Assembly: GCF_000368585.1 (NCBI RefSeq)
Contig: NZ_KB849558.1
Span: forward strand, 662,722 to 726,721
Direction of reading: 5' to 3'
Origin: Acinetobacter venetianus RAG-1 = CIP 110063
GTDB lineage: Bacteria > Pseudomonadota > Gammaproteobacteria > Pseudomonadales > Moraxellaceae
Length of the DNA stretch: 64,000 nucleotides
Position 1 is the first letter of the stretch, and each line of letters opens with the position of its first letter. A program made the position numbers and the translations under genes. The notes beneath the pieces were generated by a model. That model was not told where the DNA came from, did not search any database, and was given only the letters and a program-made list of their open reading frames with translations. Below, piece after piece: positions 1-8,142 of the stretch.

Positions 1-1
1 T

Positions 2-229
2 GGTTGGCTGATTGACCAAACTGGATGGAAAGGTAAACAGTTGGGTTCTGTAGGTATGTTTCATAAGCAAGCATTGGTTTTAGTCAATTATGCTGATGCT
101 ACACTGAATGATGTTCGAAATACCTATCAAGCTGTACAAAGTGATGTAAAACAAAAGTTTAGTATTCGTTTAGAGCCTGAACCTGTGTTATATAATGAGC
201 AGGGTTTAATTCAAGCTCATGGTGAATGA
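2..229 (+). CDS. murB: UDP-N-acetylenolpyruvoylglucosamine reductase, C-terminal end (partial)
   Basis: The window opens inside this gene; about 75 C-terminal residues remain. MurB is the cytoplasmic flavoenzyme that reduces UDP-GlcNAc-enolpyruvate to UDP-MurNAc in peptidoglycan precursor synthesis. The visible part matches the MurB C-terminal domain: a GWLID..GWKGK segment, the KQALVLVN strand, a helix carrying a DV..K.KF pattern, and the closing LEPEP motif that is typical of the family end. The stop codon lies four bases before a well-placed ribosome binding site for the next gene, so the two are probably co-transcribed. The catalytic FAD domain is outside the window and cannot be judged. 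Confidence 0.9.
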   Translation, partial: GWLIDQTGWKGKQLGSVGMFHKQALVLVNYADATLNDVRNTYQAVQSDVKQKFSIRLEPEPVLYNEQGLIQAHGE

Positions 230-237
230 GGAGATTT

Positions 238-1368
238 ATGGCTAAAGTACATTGGATGGTCAGTTTAGTACGAGTAATTACAATTTTATTCGTACTTTTA
301 GGCTGTTTTGTGCTTTTTTTATATTCACCATTTTACTCACAGTTTGTCGTGAAAGGGTTGAATTATTTTGTCCCTGTAGATGTCAATGAAGTTGCTGCTG
401 AAAGCCAAAAATCGGCAGCACTAAGTGAACATGAGACCTTAGAACCTGGTTCAGATCTTTGGATTGCACGTCAAGCTTATCTCAAATTGATGGAAAAAAC
501 CTTTCAGTCAGAGAAACCAGAAGATTTAAGATTGATACAAGCTCGTTATAAGTTGCTACAGGAGCTTATTAACGAAGAGCAAGAAAAAGAGAATGAAGAA
601 GCTGAAAAGCTTAATATTCCGATGATCAATCAACAAGCTGAACAGGACCAAGAAAGCTCAGCGGTAGCAGCAAGTACACCACTTGATTTTTTAAAGTGGA
701 ATACACCAGACAATCAGGCTTTGATGGAAAAGTATGTTTCTTTTTTAGAAACATTTCCAATCGAACTACCTGTTGAAGATGCTGAAAAAGATGAAACCAA
801 TAAAGATTTAGTCGAAATCAAAAAAAATAAAGATGGTGTAATCGAGACCAATAGCTCATCTAAGCCTTATGCAATTGTTGTGTTGGGTGGTGGTTTAACA
901 CTCGGTGCAAATGGTAAAGACATCGTAGTAAATAATTACACTCGGTTGCGCTTAGAAAAAACACTTGAAGTTGAAGAAAAATATGATTTACCGATTGTGC
1001 TGAGTGGGGTCGAAGCACCATATATGCAGGCGTGGTTAAAAGAGCGTGGAATAGAGGCGAAATTACTTGAAAATCGAAGCATGAATACCTGCGAAAACTC
1101 AAGATTTAGTTCTTTATTACTTCAGAAAAAAGGTGGTGCACCAACAGTAATCTTGATTACCGATGAATATCACATGCCTCGTACCCGTCGTTTATTTGCA
1201 TTGAATGGAATAGAAACGGTGCCTGTAATCGCACCAATGCCAACGACTTTAACTCAATGGCGTCCAAGTGAGCAAAACTATGATCATAGTCGTCGTGCGA
1301 ACTATGAAATGCTCGCAACGATTCGTGATATGTTGTTTGGATCAAGTGATTGTCGGGAGGTACCATAA
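238..1368 (+). CDS. YdcF/ElyC-like DUF218 domain membrane protein
   Basis: A 376-residue protein with one N-terminal membrane helix (about residues 10-32), then a long charged, coiled-coil-like region rich in Glu, Lys and Gln (about 45-205), then a DUF218 domain (about 210-360). The DUF218 marks are AIVVLGGG, a G..R......L (NYTRLRLEKTLE) segment, the PIVLSG strand, and the late ITDEYHMPRTRRLF motif. ElyC and YdcF are family members; ElyC is linked to envelope and peptidoglycan integrity, but no reaction is established for this protein. An ATG at 226 lies in frame, but GAGG at 229-233 with a short spacer favours the ATG at 238. The stop overlaps the next start by one base, so it forms an operon with murB and the hydrolase. 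Confidence 0.8.
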   Translation: MAKVHWMVSLVRVITILFVLLGCFVLFLYSPFYSQFVVKGLNYFVPVDVNEVAAESQKSAALSEHETLEPGSDLWIARQAYLKLMEKTFQSEKPEDLRLIQARYKLLQELINEEQEKENEEAEKLNIPMINQQAEQDQESSAVAASTPLDFLKWNTPDNQALMEKYVSFLETFPIELPVEDAEKDETNKDLVEIKKNKDGVIETNSSSKPYAIVVLGGGLTLGANGKDIVVNNYTRLRLEKTLEVEEKYDLPIVLSGVEAPYMQAWLKERGIEAKLLENRSMNTCENSRFSSLLLQKKGGAPTVILITDEYHMPRTRRLFALNGIETVPVIAPMPTTLTQWRPSEQNYDHSRRANYEMLATIRDMLFGSSDCREVP

Positions 1369-2396
1369 TGTCGAATATTCCTTTTTTAAATCCGACAATT
1401 TTAAAACAGCTTGATTTGCCTGTTCCTAATCGTGAAACGACACCTCAAGTGCTTGAACCTTTAGATTTATCACAAAAAAGTGAGGTTTCATTAGCGCTAC
1501 AGGCTTATCGCAAACTATATGGTTTGCATTTATTGGATTGTGAACATTGGCAAGGCTATGTAGAAATGCCTTTGTTTCGACTCCATGTGCAAGTATTTCA
1601 GCCAAAGCAACAAAAAATACAAGGTACCGTTTGCTTATTGCATGGCTATTTAGAACATAGCGGAATTTATCAGCCAATTATTAAAGAAATATTAGATCAA
1701 GGTTTTAGTGTTGTTACATACGATCTTCCTGGGCATGGTTTGAGTAATGGTTCGCCAGCGAGTATTCAAAATTTTGATCATTATCAACAAGTATTACATG
1801 CTGTTTATGATGCAGTTAGAGGTGCAACGCAGTTACCAAAGCCGTGGTTGGGAATAGGACAAAGCACAGGTGGTGCGATTTGGATGCACCATTTGTTAGA
1901 GTTTGCTGAACGTAGAGAAGACCCGATTGTTGATCGTGTATTGTTACTTTCTCCCTTGATACGTCCTGCGAAAACGGCATGGTGGCATAATTCGGTTGGT
2001 TTGGGCATTATCCGCCGAATTAAAAGCCAAGTCCCGCGCCATTTCCGCCGTAATAATCATAATCCTGAATTTCTACGGTTTGTTCGTCTTAAAGATCCAT
2101 TACAACCGCGGATGATGGGGATGGATTGGATTCTAGCAATGTCAAAATGGATGCTTGAAATGGAACATCGGCCAGCTTGTAGAATTCCTGTTTGGTTAGC
2201 GCAAGGAGCGTTAGATCAAACTGTAGATTGGCGTTATAACATCGAATATATTCGCCGAAAATTTAGATTACAAACATTGTTGATGTTAGAAGAAGGTTCG
2301 CATCAATTGATTAATGAGCGTGCAGATATTCGTGCGGCATTAACAGGTTTAATCCCTGCATTTTTACATGCTAAACCCAATAACTATTATTATTAG
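1368..2396 (+). CDS. Alpha/beta hydrolase, lysophospholipase/monoacylglycerol lipase-like
   Basis: A 342-residue serine hydrolase of the PldB / hydrolase_4 type. Visible marks: the oxyanion strand LLHGYLEHSG, the DLPGHGLS turn, the nucleophile elbow G-Q-S-T-G with Ser near residue 166, an acidic residue in the ALDQTVDW segment, and the catalytic His in GSHQLINE near the end. Expected role is ester hydrolysis of lysophospholipids or monoacylglycerols; the actual substrate cannot be read from sequence. There is no clear signal peptide, so it is probably cytoplasmic or peripheral. An upstream in-frame ATG at 1350 exists, but GGGAGG just before 1368 and the TAATG overlap with the previous stop fix the start at 1368. 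Confidence 0.85.
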   Translation: MSNIPFLNPTILKQLDLPVPNRETTPQVLEPLDLSQKSEVSLALQAYRKLYGLHLLDCEHWQGYVEMPLFRLHVQVFQPKQQKIQGTVCLLHGYLEHSGIYQPIIKEILDQGFSVVTYDLPGHGLSNGSPASIQNFDHYQQVLHAVYDAVRGATQLPKPWLGIGQSTGGAIWMHHLLEFAERREDPIVDRVLLLSPLIRPAKTAWWHNSVGLGIIRRIKSQVPRHFRRNNHNPEFLRFVRLKDPLQPRMMGMDWILAMSKWMLEMEHRPACRIPVWLAQGALDQTVDWRYNIEYIRRKFRLQTLLMLEEGSHQLINERADIRAALTGLIPAFLHAKPNNYYY

Positions 2397-2476
2397 ACTA
2401 CTTTTTAACTGAATATCAAAATGATAGAATCCCTAACATTATAAAAATTATCAATAAATTATATGTTGGGGTTGTC

Positions 2477-3001
2477 ATGTCAAAATCGATAGCACAGATC
2501 ATTTATGCTTTTTGCTTTATGAGTTTCTGTTATTCTGCCCATGCGCAAGAATTATATAAGTGCGTTACCAATCAAGGGACTTCGTATCAAAGTAGTCCTT
2601 GTTCAGCAAAAGCAAGTCAAAAAATTGCATGTACTGGTTCTGCTGCTGATGGATTCAATGGGGAGTGTGAATCGCTCGAACAGCGACGTATGCAGGCAAT
2701 TTCAAATGAAAAAAATGCGTATACGCAAGATTTAGCGAGTAACAACACTAAAGTTTCAGCAAAGCGATCTGAATTTCAAAGAGCTATGGTACAGTTCCCT
2801 GAGTGTAAACAACGTATTATGTATATGGAGCGTTTGGCTCGTTATTCTAGTCATCCGACACAAACCCTTGAAAATAATAGTCGATTATATGCTGCAAGAA
2901 TTTGCACTGATGATGGGAGTGTTTATTTGAGCTGTAATGCGGCGACAAATACATTGCTTACTCAAACTAACCCGACATGTTCTTTGAAACGCAAGAGATA
3001 A
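2477..3001 (+). CDS. Small secreted DUF4124-like protein
   Basis: A 174-residue protein with a clear signal peptide (basic start, hydrophobic core, cleavage after AHA near residue 23). The first mature segment, ELYKC....G...YQSSPC, resembles the DUF4124 domain found in many small periplasmic proteins. Seven or more Cys residues spread along the mature chain suggest disulphides. The rest is a charged helical region with no family I recognise. Function is unknown. It stands alone, followed by a bidirectional terminator shared with the convergent glutamate-synthase-like gene. Confidence 0.6.
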   Translation: MSKSIAQIIYAFCFMSFCYSAHAQELYKCVTNQGTSYQSSPCSAKASQKIACTGSAADGFNGECESLEQRRMQAISNEKNAYTQDLASNNTKVSAKRSEFQRAMVQFPECKQRIMYMERLARYSSHPTQTLENNSRLYAARICTDDGSVYLSCNAATNTLLTQTNPTCSLKRKR

Positions 3002-3064
3002 ATGTCTACAGGATTTATTTTCTAATCAACTCAATTCTCATTAGAAACTGAACAAATAATCTGA

Positions 3065-3093
3065 AAAAAGCCATTCTAAACGAATGGCTTTTT
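3065..3093. terminator. Bidirectional intrinsic terminator
   Basis: Twelve-base arms (3065-3076 and 3082-3093) around a five-base loop, with an A-run on the left and a T-run on the right. It separates the convergent secreted-protein gene and glutamate-synthase-like gene. Confidence 0.85.
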
Positions 3094-3099
3094 CTTTAA

Positions 3100-4776
3100 T
3101 TAAAATTGAGTCGCGTCAGCCAATTTCCACATACGATAATAAAAATTCTCATCATCATCTAAATTACCTTGCAGTAATTCATTTTCTTTAAGGAAGAAAT
3201 GAATTTGTGCATAATTTTTGATTTCACGATCATTCATACGTTGAGCAAGATGGTGGGCTTTAATATCAGAAGGGTGATTTAAGCCTGCTGCTGCAATCAT
3301 TTCAGACAAAGCATGTAACGTGTTTTTGTGAAAGCTAAACACACGTTCAGCTTTACTCGGGACATCAATCGCTTTTTGTCGGTCTTTATCTTGTGTAGCA
3401 ACGCCAACAGGGCATTGGTTGGTATGACAACTTTGAGCTTGAATACATCCAACAGCGAACATAAATCCACGCGCAGAGTTCACCCAATCAGCGCCGAGTG
3501 CAAAGGTGCTAGCAATATCGAAGGCGCTAATGATTTTACCACTTGCACCGATTTTGACCTGACTGCGTAGACCAGCTCCAACTAAAGTGTTGTGCACAAA
3601 ACGTAACCCTTCTCTTAATGGAGTACCAATATAGTCACTAAATTCAATAGGTGCTGCACCCGTACCACCTTCAGACCCATCCACAACAATAAAGTCAGGA
3701 ATGATTTTTGTTTCAAGCATCGCTTTTACGATACTCATGAACTGCCAAGGTTGACCGATACATAGTTTAAAACCAACAGGTTTACCACCAGAAAGCTCTC
3801 TTAGTTTCTGAATAAAATGCATCATTTCGATTGGGGTGTTGAAGCTTGGGTGGTTAGATGGAGAAATACAGTCATGGTCACGAGAAACACCACGAATTTG
3901 AGCAATTTCTTCGGTAATTTTATGTTTAGGTAAAATACCACCATGACCAGGTTTAGCGCCTTGAGAAAGCTTAAGCTCAATCATTTTGATTTGAGGTTGT
4001 TTCGCTTGTGCCGCAAATTTTTCAGGATCAAATAGTCCTTCTGGTGTACGGCAGCCAAAGTATCCACTCGCAATTTGCCAAACGATATCGCCACCGTTTT
4101 CTAAATGATAGGGACTCAGACTTCCTTCACCTGTATCGTGGTAGAAATGTCCCAGTTTTGCACCTTTGTTCAAAGCGCGAATTGCATTGGCACTTAAACT
4201 TCCAAAACTCATCGCTGAAATATTCAGAATAGAAGCACTATAAGGCTGACTACATTGCAAATTGCCAATTTGAACTCGGAAGCTTGCTGGATCAGCAGGT
4301 GGGCAAGGGGCAATTGAGTGAACAATAAACCGATAATTTGGCTCATACACATCTATGATTGATCCAAAAGGTTTATCCGCATTTTCATTTTTTGCACGTT
4401 GATAAACGAGACTACGTTGCATACGTGAAAATGGTAATGCATCTTGATCTGCCTCAATAAAATATTGGCGAATTTCAGGGCGTACATCTTCAAAGAAAAA
4501 ACGGAAATGTCCCAAGATTGGATAGTTTTTTAAGATGGAGTGTTTCTTTTGCAGTAAATCATGAAGACCAACAAGACTCAGTAGGCTAGTCACTAACCAT
4601 AGCCCATTTAATAACGTGTCTGAGATGAAATAATAAATGGTCTGTGGCGTATAAATTGTTTTAAACCAAGTAATTGTTAAAGCAATAAAAATACATAGGA
4701 ACCAAACGGAATGTCTTGAAAAAAAGGTATTAAGTAATTTATGTCGTATAGCTTGTGCTGGACTAGCCATTGGCAA
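3100..4776 (-). CDS. FMN-binding glutamate synthase family protein
   Basis: A 558-residue protein with two N-terminal membrane helices (about residues 18-65) followed by the FMN-binding GltB-type barrel. Visible marks are SAMSFGSLSANAIRALNKGA, the SQGAKPGHGG phosphate-binding segment, VDGSEGGTGAAP, and the cysteine cluster GC....SCHTNQCPVGVATQ that holds an iron-sulphur centre in glutamate synthases. The amidotransferase domain of true GltB is absent, so this is the stand-alone 'GOGAT-like' family; its physiological reaction is not settled. The membrane anchor is usual for this subgroup. The start could be residue 1 or 3 (two close ATGs). It is monocistronic and convergent with the preceding gene. 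Confidence 0.85.
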   Translation of the reverse strand: MPMASPAQAIRHKLLNTFFSRHSVWFLCIFIALTITWFKTIYTPQTIYYFISDTLLNGLWLVTSLLSLVGLHDLLQKKHSILKNYPILGHFRFFFEDVRPEIRQYFIEADQDALPFSRMQRSLVYQRAKNENADKPFGSIIDVYEPNYRFIVHSIAPCPPADPASFRVQIGNLQCSQPYSASILNISAMSFGSLSANAIRALNKGAKLGHFYHDTGEGSLSPYHLENGGDIVWQIASGYFGCRTPEGLFDPEKFAAQAKQPQIKMIELKLSQGAKPGHGGILPKHKITEEIAQIRGVSRDHDCISPSNHPSFNTPIEMMHFIQKLRELSGGKPVGFKLCIGQPWQFMSIVKAMLETKIIPDFIVVDGSEGGTGAAPIEFSDYIGTPLREGLRFVHNTLVGAGLRSQVKIGASGKIISAFDIASTFALGADWVNSARGFMFAVGCIQAQSCHTNQCPVGVATQDKDRQKAIDVPSKAERVFSFHKNTLHALSEMIAAAGLNHPSDIKAHHLAQRMNDREIKNYAQIHFFLKENELLQGNLDDDENFYYRMWKLADATQF

Positions 4777-5003
4777 GGGATTCCTAAATTAAGTAATGGG
4801 TTCACGATGCCAAGAACGATGTATAACTACAAGTAATGAATTGTTAGATATGAGAATTATTCTCCATTTAAAAGTTTATCATTTGTTATATTCCGACCAA
4901 TGTCGAGTTTAGGTTTAGCCTTATTTCTCTTCTAATATCGGTTTTACTTGAAGCATATGCAGATATGTAAGTGACTTCTAAAAGATTATAAAATTACATA
5001 TAA

Positions 5004-5020
5004 CATAATTTAATTATGTA
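5004..5020. promoter_or_regulatory. Palindromic candidate operator upstream of hpd
   Basis: ACATAAT-TTA-ATTATGT is a perfect 17-bp palindrome. Read on the minus strand with its flank it gives CAATACATAATTAAATTA, which differs by one base from the 18-mer at 10245-10262 between fahA and aroP. This points to one shared regulator, most simply the neighbouring IclR protein. The binding protein is inferred. Confidence 0.55.
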
Positions 5021-5067
5021 TTGCATAAATTAAATCTTTCTTGTAGCATGAATGTCATGGTTGAGAG

Positions 5068-5103
5068 CCAAAGCAAAAACTGTATTTTTCACGTTTGCTT
5101 TGG
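5068..5103. promoter_or_regulatory. 10-bp-arm inverted repeat upstream of hpd
   Basis: CCAAAGCAAA at 5068-5077 and TTTGCTTTGG at 5094-5103 are perfect complements around a 16-base spacer. No T-run follows, so it is not a usual terminator. It may be an operator or a structured leader of hpd. Confidence 0.45.
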
Positions 5104-5287
5104 TGAGCTCATGGAAGGAAAAGGCAGTACATGGATGCTTTTACATATTTATAAAAACACCTGTTACCTTTCCTAACAACGTGCACAAGCGTTAATCATG
5201 CTAGATGGTTTATGATGACTATAGTGATTGACATTGTGTTCAGCTTAAAACGGATGAATTTATCTAATATAAGATAAGGGAAACTAG

Positions 5288-6343
5288 ATGGACATTTTAG
5301 ATAACCCATTAGAACTATGTGGCTTTGCTTTTATTGAGTTTGTTTCGACGGAAAATGGATTAGATCAGATCTTTGAAACAATCGGTTTTACAAAAGTTGC
5401 AAAGCATAAATCTAAAAAAGTTTATTTATGGCGCCAAGGTAATATCAATATTATCTTGAACTATCAGCCAGAATCTTATGCTTCATTCTTCTACAAGGAA
5501 CATGGTCCTTCGGCATGCGCAATGGGTTTTAGAACTCGTGATGCTGCGAAAGCATTCAAAAATGCAATCGAATTGGGCGCAGAGCCTATGTATTCACAAG
5601 CAGGGCCGATGGAGTTAAATATCCCTGCGATTAAAGGGATTGGTGGTATGCCAATTTTCCTTGTAGATCGTGATATTTATGAAAATGATTTTATTTTCTT
5701 TGACGATGTTGAAAAAAATCCGCGTGGCGCAGGTTTAAATGAAATCGACCATTTAACACATAATGTTTATAAAGGTCGTATGGATTACTGGGCGAATTTC
5801 TACGAGAAAATCTTTAATTTCCAGGAAATTCGTTACTTTGACATCAAAGGTGAATATACAGGTTTAACGTCAAAAGCGTTGACTGCACCAGACGGTATGA
5901 TTCGTATTCCTCTTAATGAGGACTCTGATAAGGGCAATGGTCAGATTGCTGAATTCCTTGCTGATTTTAATGGTGAAGGCATCCAACATATCGCATTCAT
6001 TACAGATGATTTAGTTTCAACGTGGGATAAGTTAAAAGGCTTAGGTCTTAAATTTATGACACCACCGCCAGAAACCTATTATGAAATGTTAAATGAACGT
6101 TTACCTGAACATGGTGAGCCGACGGATGAGTTGAAGAAACGCGGCATTCTCTTGGATGGTAATACCAAAGAGGGCGAGAAAAAGCTGTTGTTACAGATAT
6201 TCTCTGAAAATATGCTTGGGCCTGTATTCTTTGAATTTATTCAACGTAAAGATGATGATGGCTTTGGTGAAGGTAACTTCAAAGCGTTATTTGAATCAAT
6301 TGAACGTGATCAAATCCGCCGTGGTGTGCTAGAAGCCAAATAA
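5288..6343 (+). CDS. hpd: 4-hydroxyphenylpyruvate dioxygenase
   Basis: A 351-residue cytoplasmic Fe(II) enzyme that converts 4-hydroxyphenylpyruvate to homogentisate, the entry to the homogentisate branch of tyrosine and phenylalanine breakdown. Two VOC-fold modules are visible. The three iron ligands are recognisable: His in [11 protein letters not shown] (about residue 157), His in GIQHIAF (about 236), and Glu in [10 protein letters not shown] (about 318). The C-terminal gate helix [18 protein letters not shown] is intact. Length matches the bacterial family. AAGGG precedes the ATG. It is divergent from the glutamate-synthase-like gene and convergent with the IclR regulator, with a long regulatory region upstream. 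Confidence 0.96.
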   Translation: MDILDNPLELCGFAFIEFVSTENGLDQIFETIGFTKVAKHKSKKVYLWRQGNINIILNYQPESYASFFYKEHGPSACAMGFRTRDAAKAFKNAIELGAEPMYSQAGPMELNIPAIKGIGGMPIFLVDRDIYENDFIFFDDVEKNPRGAGLNEIDHLTHNVYKGRMDYWANFYEKIFNFQEIRYFDIKGEYTGLTSKALTAPDGMIRIPLNEDSDKGNGQIAEFLADFNGEGIQHIAFITDDLVSTWDKLKGLGLKFMTPPPETYYEMLNERLPEHGEPTDELKKRGILLDGNTKEGEKKLLLQIFSENMLGPVFFEFIQRKDDDGFGEGNFKALFESIERDQIRRGVLEAK

Positions 6344-6357
6344 GCAAATATCAAATC

Positions 6358-6389
6358 AAAAAAGCCAAGATCAATATCTTGGCTTTTTT
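6358..6389. terminator. Bidirectional intrinsic terminator between hpd and the IclR gene
   Basis: Fourteen-base perfect arms (6358-6371 and 6376-6389) with a four-base loop, A-run on one side and T-run on the other. Confidence 0.9.
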
Positions 6390-6407
6390 ATTGAATAAGA
6401 AAAATAA

Positions 6408-7187
6408 TTAACGTGTTTTGATATATTGATTAATTGCAGCTACTTCGCGTTTGAACAGTTCTAGCTTTTCACTACCATCATGAACAGGTAGGAACATTTC
6501 ACTATCTAGTGCAACGATACAAAATTCCATTGCTTGATGTGCATTAAAGATTGGTAGACCAACAGCATTGATCCCAACCAATAGATCTCCTTTCGCAACA
6601 GCCATGCCTTGTCCCAAGATATTCTCTTTCAGAGCTAAAAACTCCCCCCAGCTTGACGGCTTAATTTGATAATGATTTTGAGCTGCTTTTTCCCACTCTG
6701 CAGACATTAAGGGCTGAATGACTGCTTCAGGTAAATAAGAGGCAAAGACACGACCAGCGGCAGAATTCACCAAAGGCATGATTGAACCGACTTTGGTTAC
6801 AATCGAAATAGGATGGTTAGATTCAATAGATTGAACGACTAAAGGGCCTTTAGGAGACCACTTGCTAATTTGAATACCACAACCAATCTTGCTTTGCAGA
6901 TCATAAATCAGATGTTGTACAAGCTGTAAAACATCAGTGTGTTGAATACAATTTAAGCCTAAACGCCAAGCTTGATCTCCAAGCGCATACTGGCCAGCAT
7001 CGAGTTGCTTTGCGTAATTCATGCGGATAAGACTCACTAAATAGCGATGCACTTTGGCTGGATGCATATCTAATTTACTTGATAAGTCTTTTAAAATAAT
7101 CGGTTTATTATGCTCTAAAAGCGCATTAAGTACAGATAAACCGACCTCGAGTGATTGAACGCCACCAGATAATTTTTCTTCAATCAT
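6408..7187 (-). CDS. IclR-family transcriptional regulator, probable regulator of aromatic catabolism
   Basis: A 259-residue regulator with the IclR layout: an N-terminal winged helix (about 10-75, with SLEVGLSVLNALLEHN and the recognition helix LDMHPAKVHRYLVSL) and a C-terminal GAF-like effector domain (about 90-250) carrying GIQISKW, SAAGRVFASYLP and GINAVGLPIFN. It lies between hpd and the rest of the homogentisate genes and is transcribed with the latter group's orientation but after their terminator. By position it is the likely controller of hpd and of the VOC-maiA-fahA and aroP units; homogentisate-pathway regulators in pseudomonads (HmgR) are of this family. The effector is not known. 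Confidence 0.85.
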   Translation of the reverse strand: MIEEKLSGGVQSLEVGLSVLNALLEHNKPIILKDLSSKLDMHPAKVHRYLVSLIRMNYAKQLDAGQYALGDQAWRLGLNCIQHTDVLQLVQHLIYDLQSKIGCGIQISKWSPKGPLVVQSIESNHPISIVTKVGSIMPLVNSAAGRVFASYLPEAVIQPLMSAEWEKAAQNHYQIKPSSWGEFLALKENILGQGMAVAKGDLLVGINAVGLPIFNAHQAMEFCIVALDSEMFLPVHDGSEKLELFKREVAAINQYIKTR

Positions 7188-7409
7188 TCACTAACCCTTA
7201 ATCCGCATTTATCCAGTTGTATTTGTTTCAAGTAGATATTCAATGTTACACATGATGCCTGAGCATTTTTCAAAATAGAAATCATCTTTTTGAATGATGC
7301 AAATAGGCGAATTCTATAAGTATATAACGACTCAAAAATGAGTTTTTACTTTTGTTCATATAGCAGCAGAATACAACAAAAGTTTGCTTATTGATCATTC
7401 TTGAGCGAT

Positions 7410-7448
7410 AAAAAATCGGCATTGAAGACAATCTGCTCCAATGCCGAT
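7410..7448 (-). terminator. Intrinsic terminator of the fahA-maiA-VOC operon
   Basis: Ten-base perfect arms (7415-7424 and 7439-7448) around a 14-base loop; the A-run at 7410-7415 reads as a T-run on the minus strand. It closes the minus-strand operon before the IclR gene. Confidence 0.75.
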
Positions 7449-7461
7449 GCGCTGAAAATGA

Positions 7462-7560
7462 TTAAGCAGCAATTCGATTTCGAATCTGAATATCCATTGC
7501 TGCTTGAATGTCATAAAAAACCTTAAGCGGCAATGATGTATTCATCTTTGACAATACCAT
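7462..7560 (-). CDS. Possible 32-aa small ORF after the VOC gene
   Basis: An ATG at 7560 begins 15 bases after the VOC stop and runs 32 codons to a TAA, ending just before the operon terminator. No ribosome binding site is evident and I recognise no family. It could equally be untranslated 3' sequence. Confidence 0.2.
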   Translation of the reverse strand: MVLSKMNTSLPLKVFYDIQAAMDIQIRNRIAA

Positions 7561-7575
7561 GCTGCGATGTTTTGA

Positions 7576-8127
7576 CTATACTCCTAACTCTTCTTCATGA
7601 AGGAAATGAGTATGGTGAGGCGCACGTTTAGTACGACTCCATTCATCTAACATCTCGAGTTTCATTTCTTCAGTAATACGTGCAATTTTCGCATCTGCGT
7701 GAACATCATTATAAGTGAGTTCTAGGCGATGACCGTTTGGATCGAAGAAATAAATAGAGTGGAAAATACCGTGATTGGTTACGCCTAATACTTTCACACC
7801 ATTTTCTTCTAAGTGTGTCTTTGCACGTAACAAAGCGTCTTGGTCTTCAACTTCAAAAGCAATATGTTGTACCCATTGCGGTGTATTCTCATCACGACCC
7901 ATTTCAGGTTGCGTTGGCAGTTCAAAAAATGCCAGTACATTGCCTTGTCCTGCATCTAAGAATAAATGCATATAAGGATCAAAGGCTTTGGTTGAAGGAA
8001 CGTGGTCTTCTGCAAATGCCAAGATGAAATCCATATTGAGCATTTTTTTGTACCACTCAACCGTTTCTTTGGCATCTTTACAGCGGTACGCGACGTGGTG
8101 AATTTTTTTAATTGCAAAGCTCATCAT
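7576..8127 (-). CDS. VOC-fold metalloprotein; candidate ring-cleaving dioxygenase of the homogentisate pathway
   Basis: A 183-residue protein with two beta-alpha-beta-beta-beta modules of the vicinal-oxygen-chelate (glyoxalase/extradiol dioxygenase) fold. The four usual metal-ligand positions are filled: His11 (HHVAYR), Glu69 (FFEL), His88 (QHIAFEV) and Glu136 (HRLELTY), so a His-His-Glu facial triad for Fe(II) is possible. It is the first gene after maiA and sits where hmgA would be expected. The classic cupin-type HmgA (about 430 residues) is absent from this cluster. I infer it may perform or assist homogentisate ring cleavage, but a glyoxalase or accessory role is also possible. AAGGAG precedes two adjacent ATGs; either could be used. 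Confidence 0.65.
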   Translation of the reverse strand: MMSFAIKKIHHVAYRCKDAKETVEWYKKMLNMDFILAFAEDHVPSTKAFDPYMHLFLDAGQGNVLAFFELPTQPEMGRDENTPQWVQHIAFEVEDQDALLRAKTHLEENGVKVLGVTNHGIFHSIYFFDPNGHRLELTYNDVHADAKIARITEEMKLEMLDEWSRTKRAPHHTHFLHEEELGV

Positions 8128-8142
8128 AAAACTCCTTTTTCT

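Larger units (their letters stand above)
4777..5287. promoter_or_regulatory. 511-bp regulatory region upstream of hpd
   Basis: No gene is seen. It holds a 17-bp perfect palindrome at 5004-5020 and a 10-bp-arm inverted repeat at 5068-5103 (both listed separately). There is also a short inverted repeat TTATCT/AGATAA at 5260-5277 that runs into the AAGGG ribosome binding site of hpd. A TTGACA hexamer lies near 5227, but I see no convincing -10 at correct spacing, so the start site is not assigned. Confidence 0.5.
7188..7575. other. Spacer between the IclR gene and the VOC gene
   Basis: It contains the minus-strand terminator at 7410-7448, a possible 32-codon minus-strand ORF (7462-7560) and the upstream region of the IclR gene. 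I see no clear promoter and no copy of the hpd/aroP palindrome here. Confidence 0.4.
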
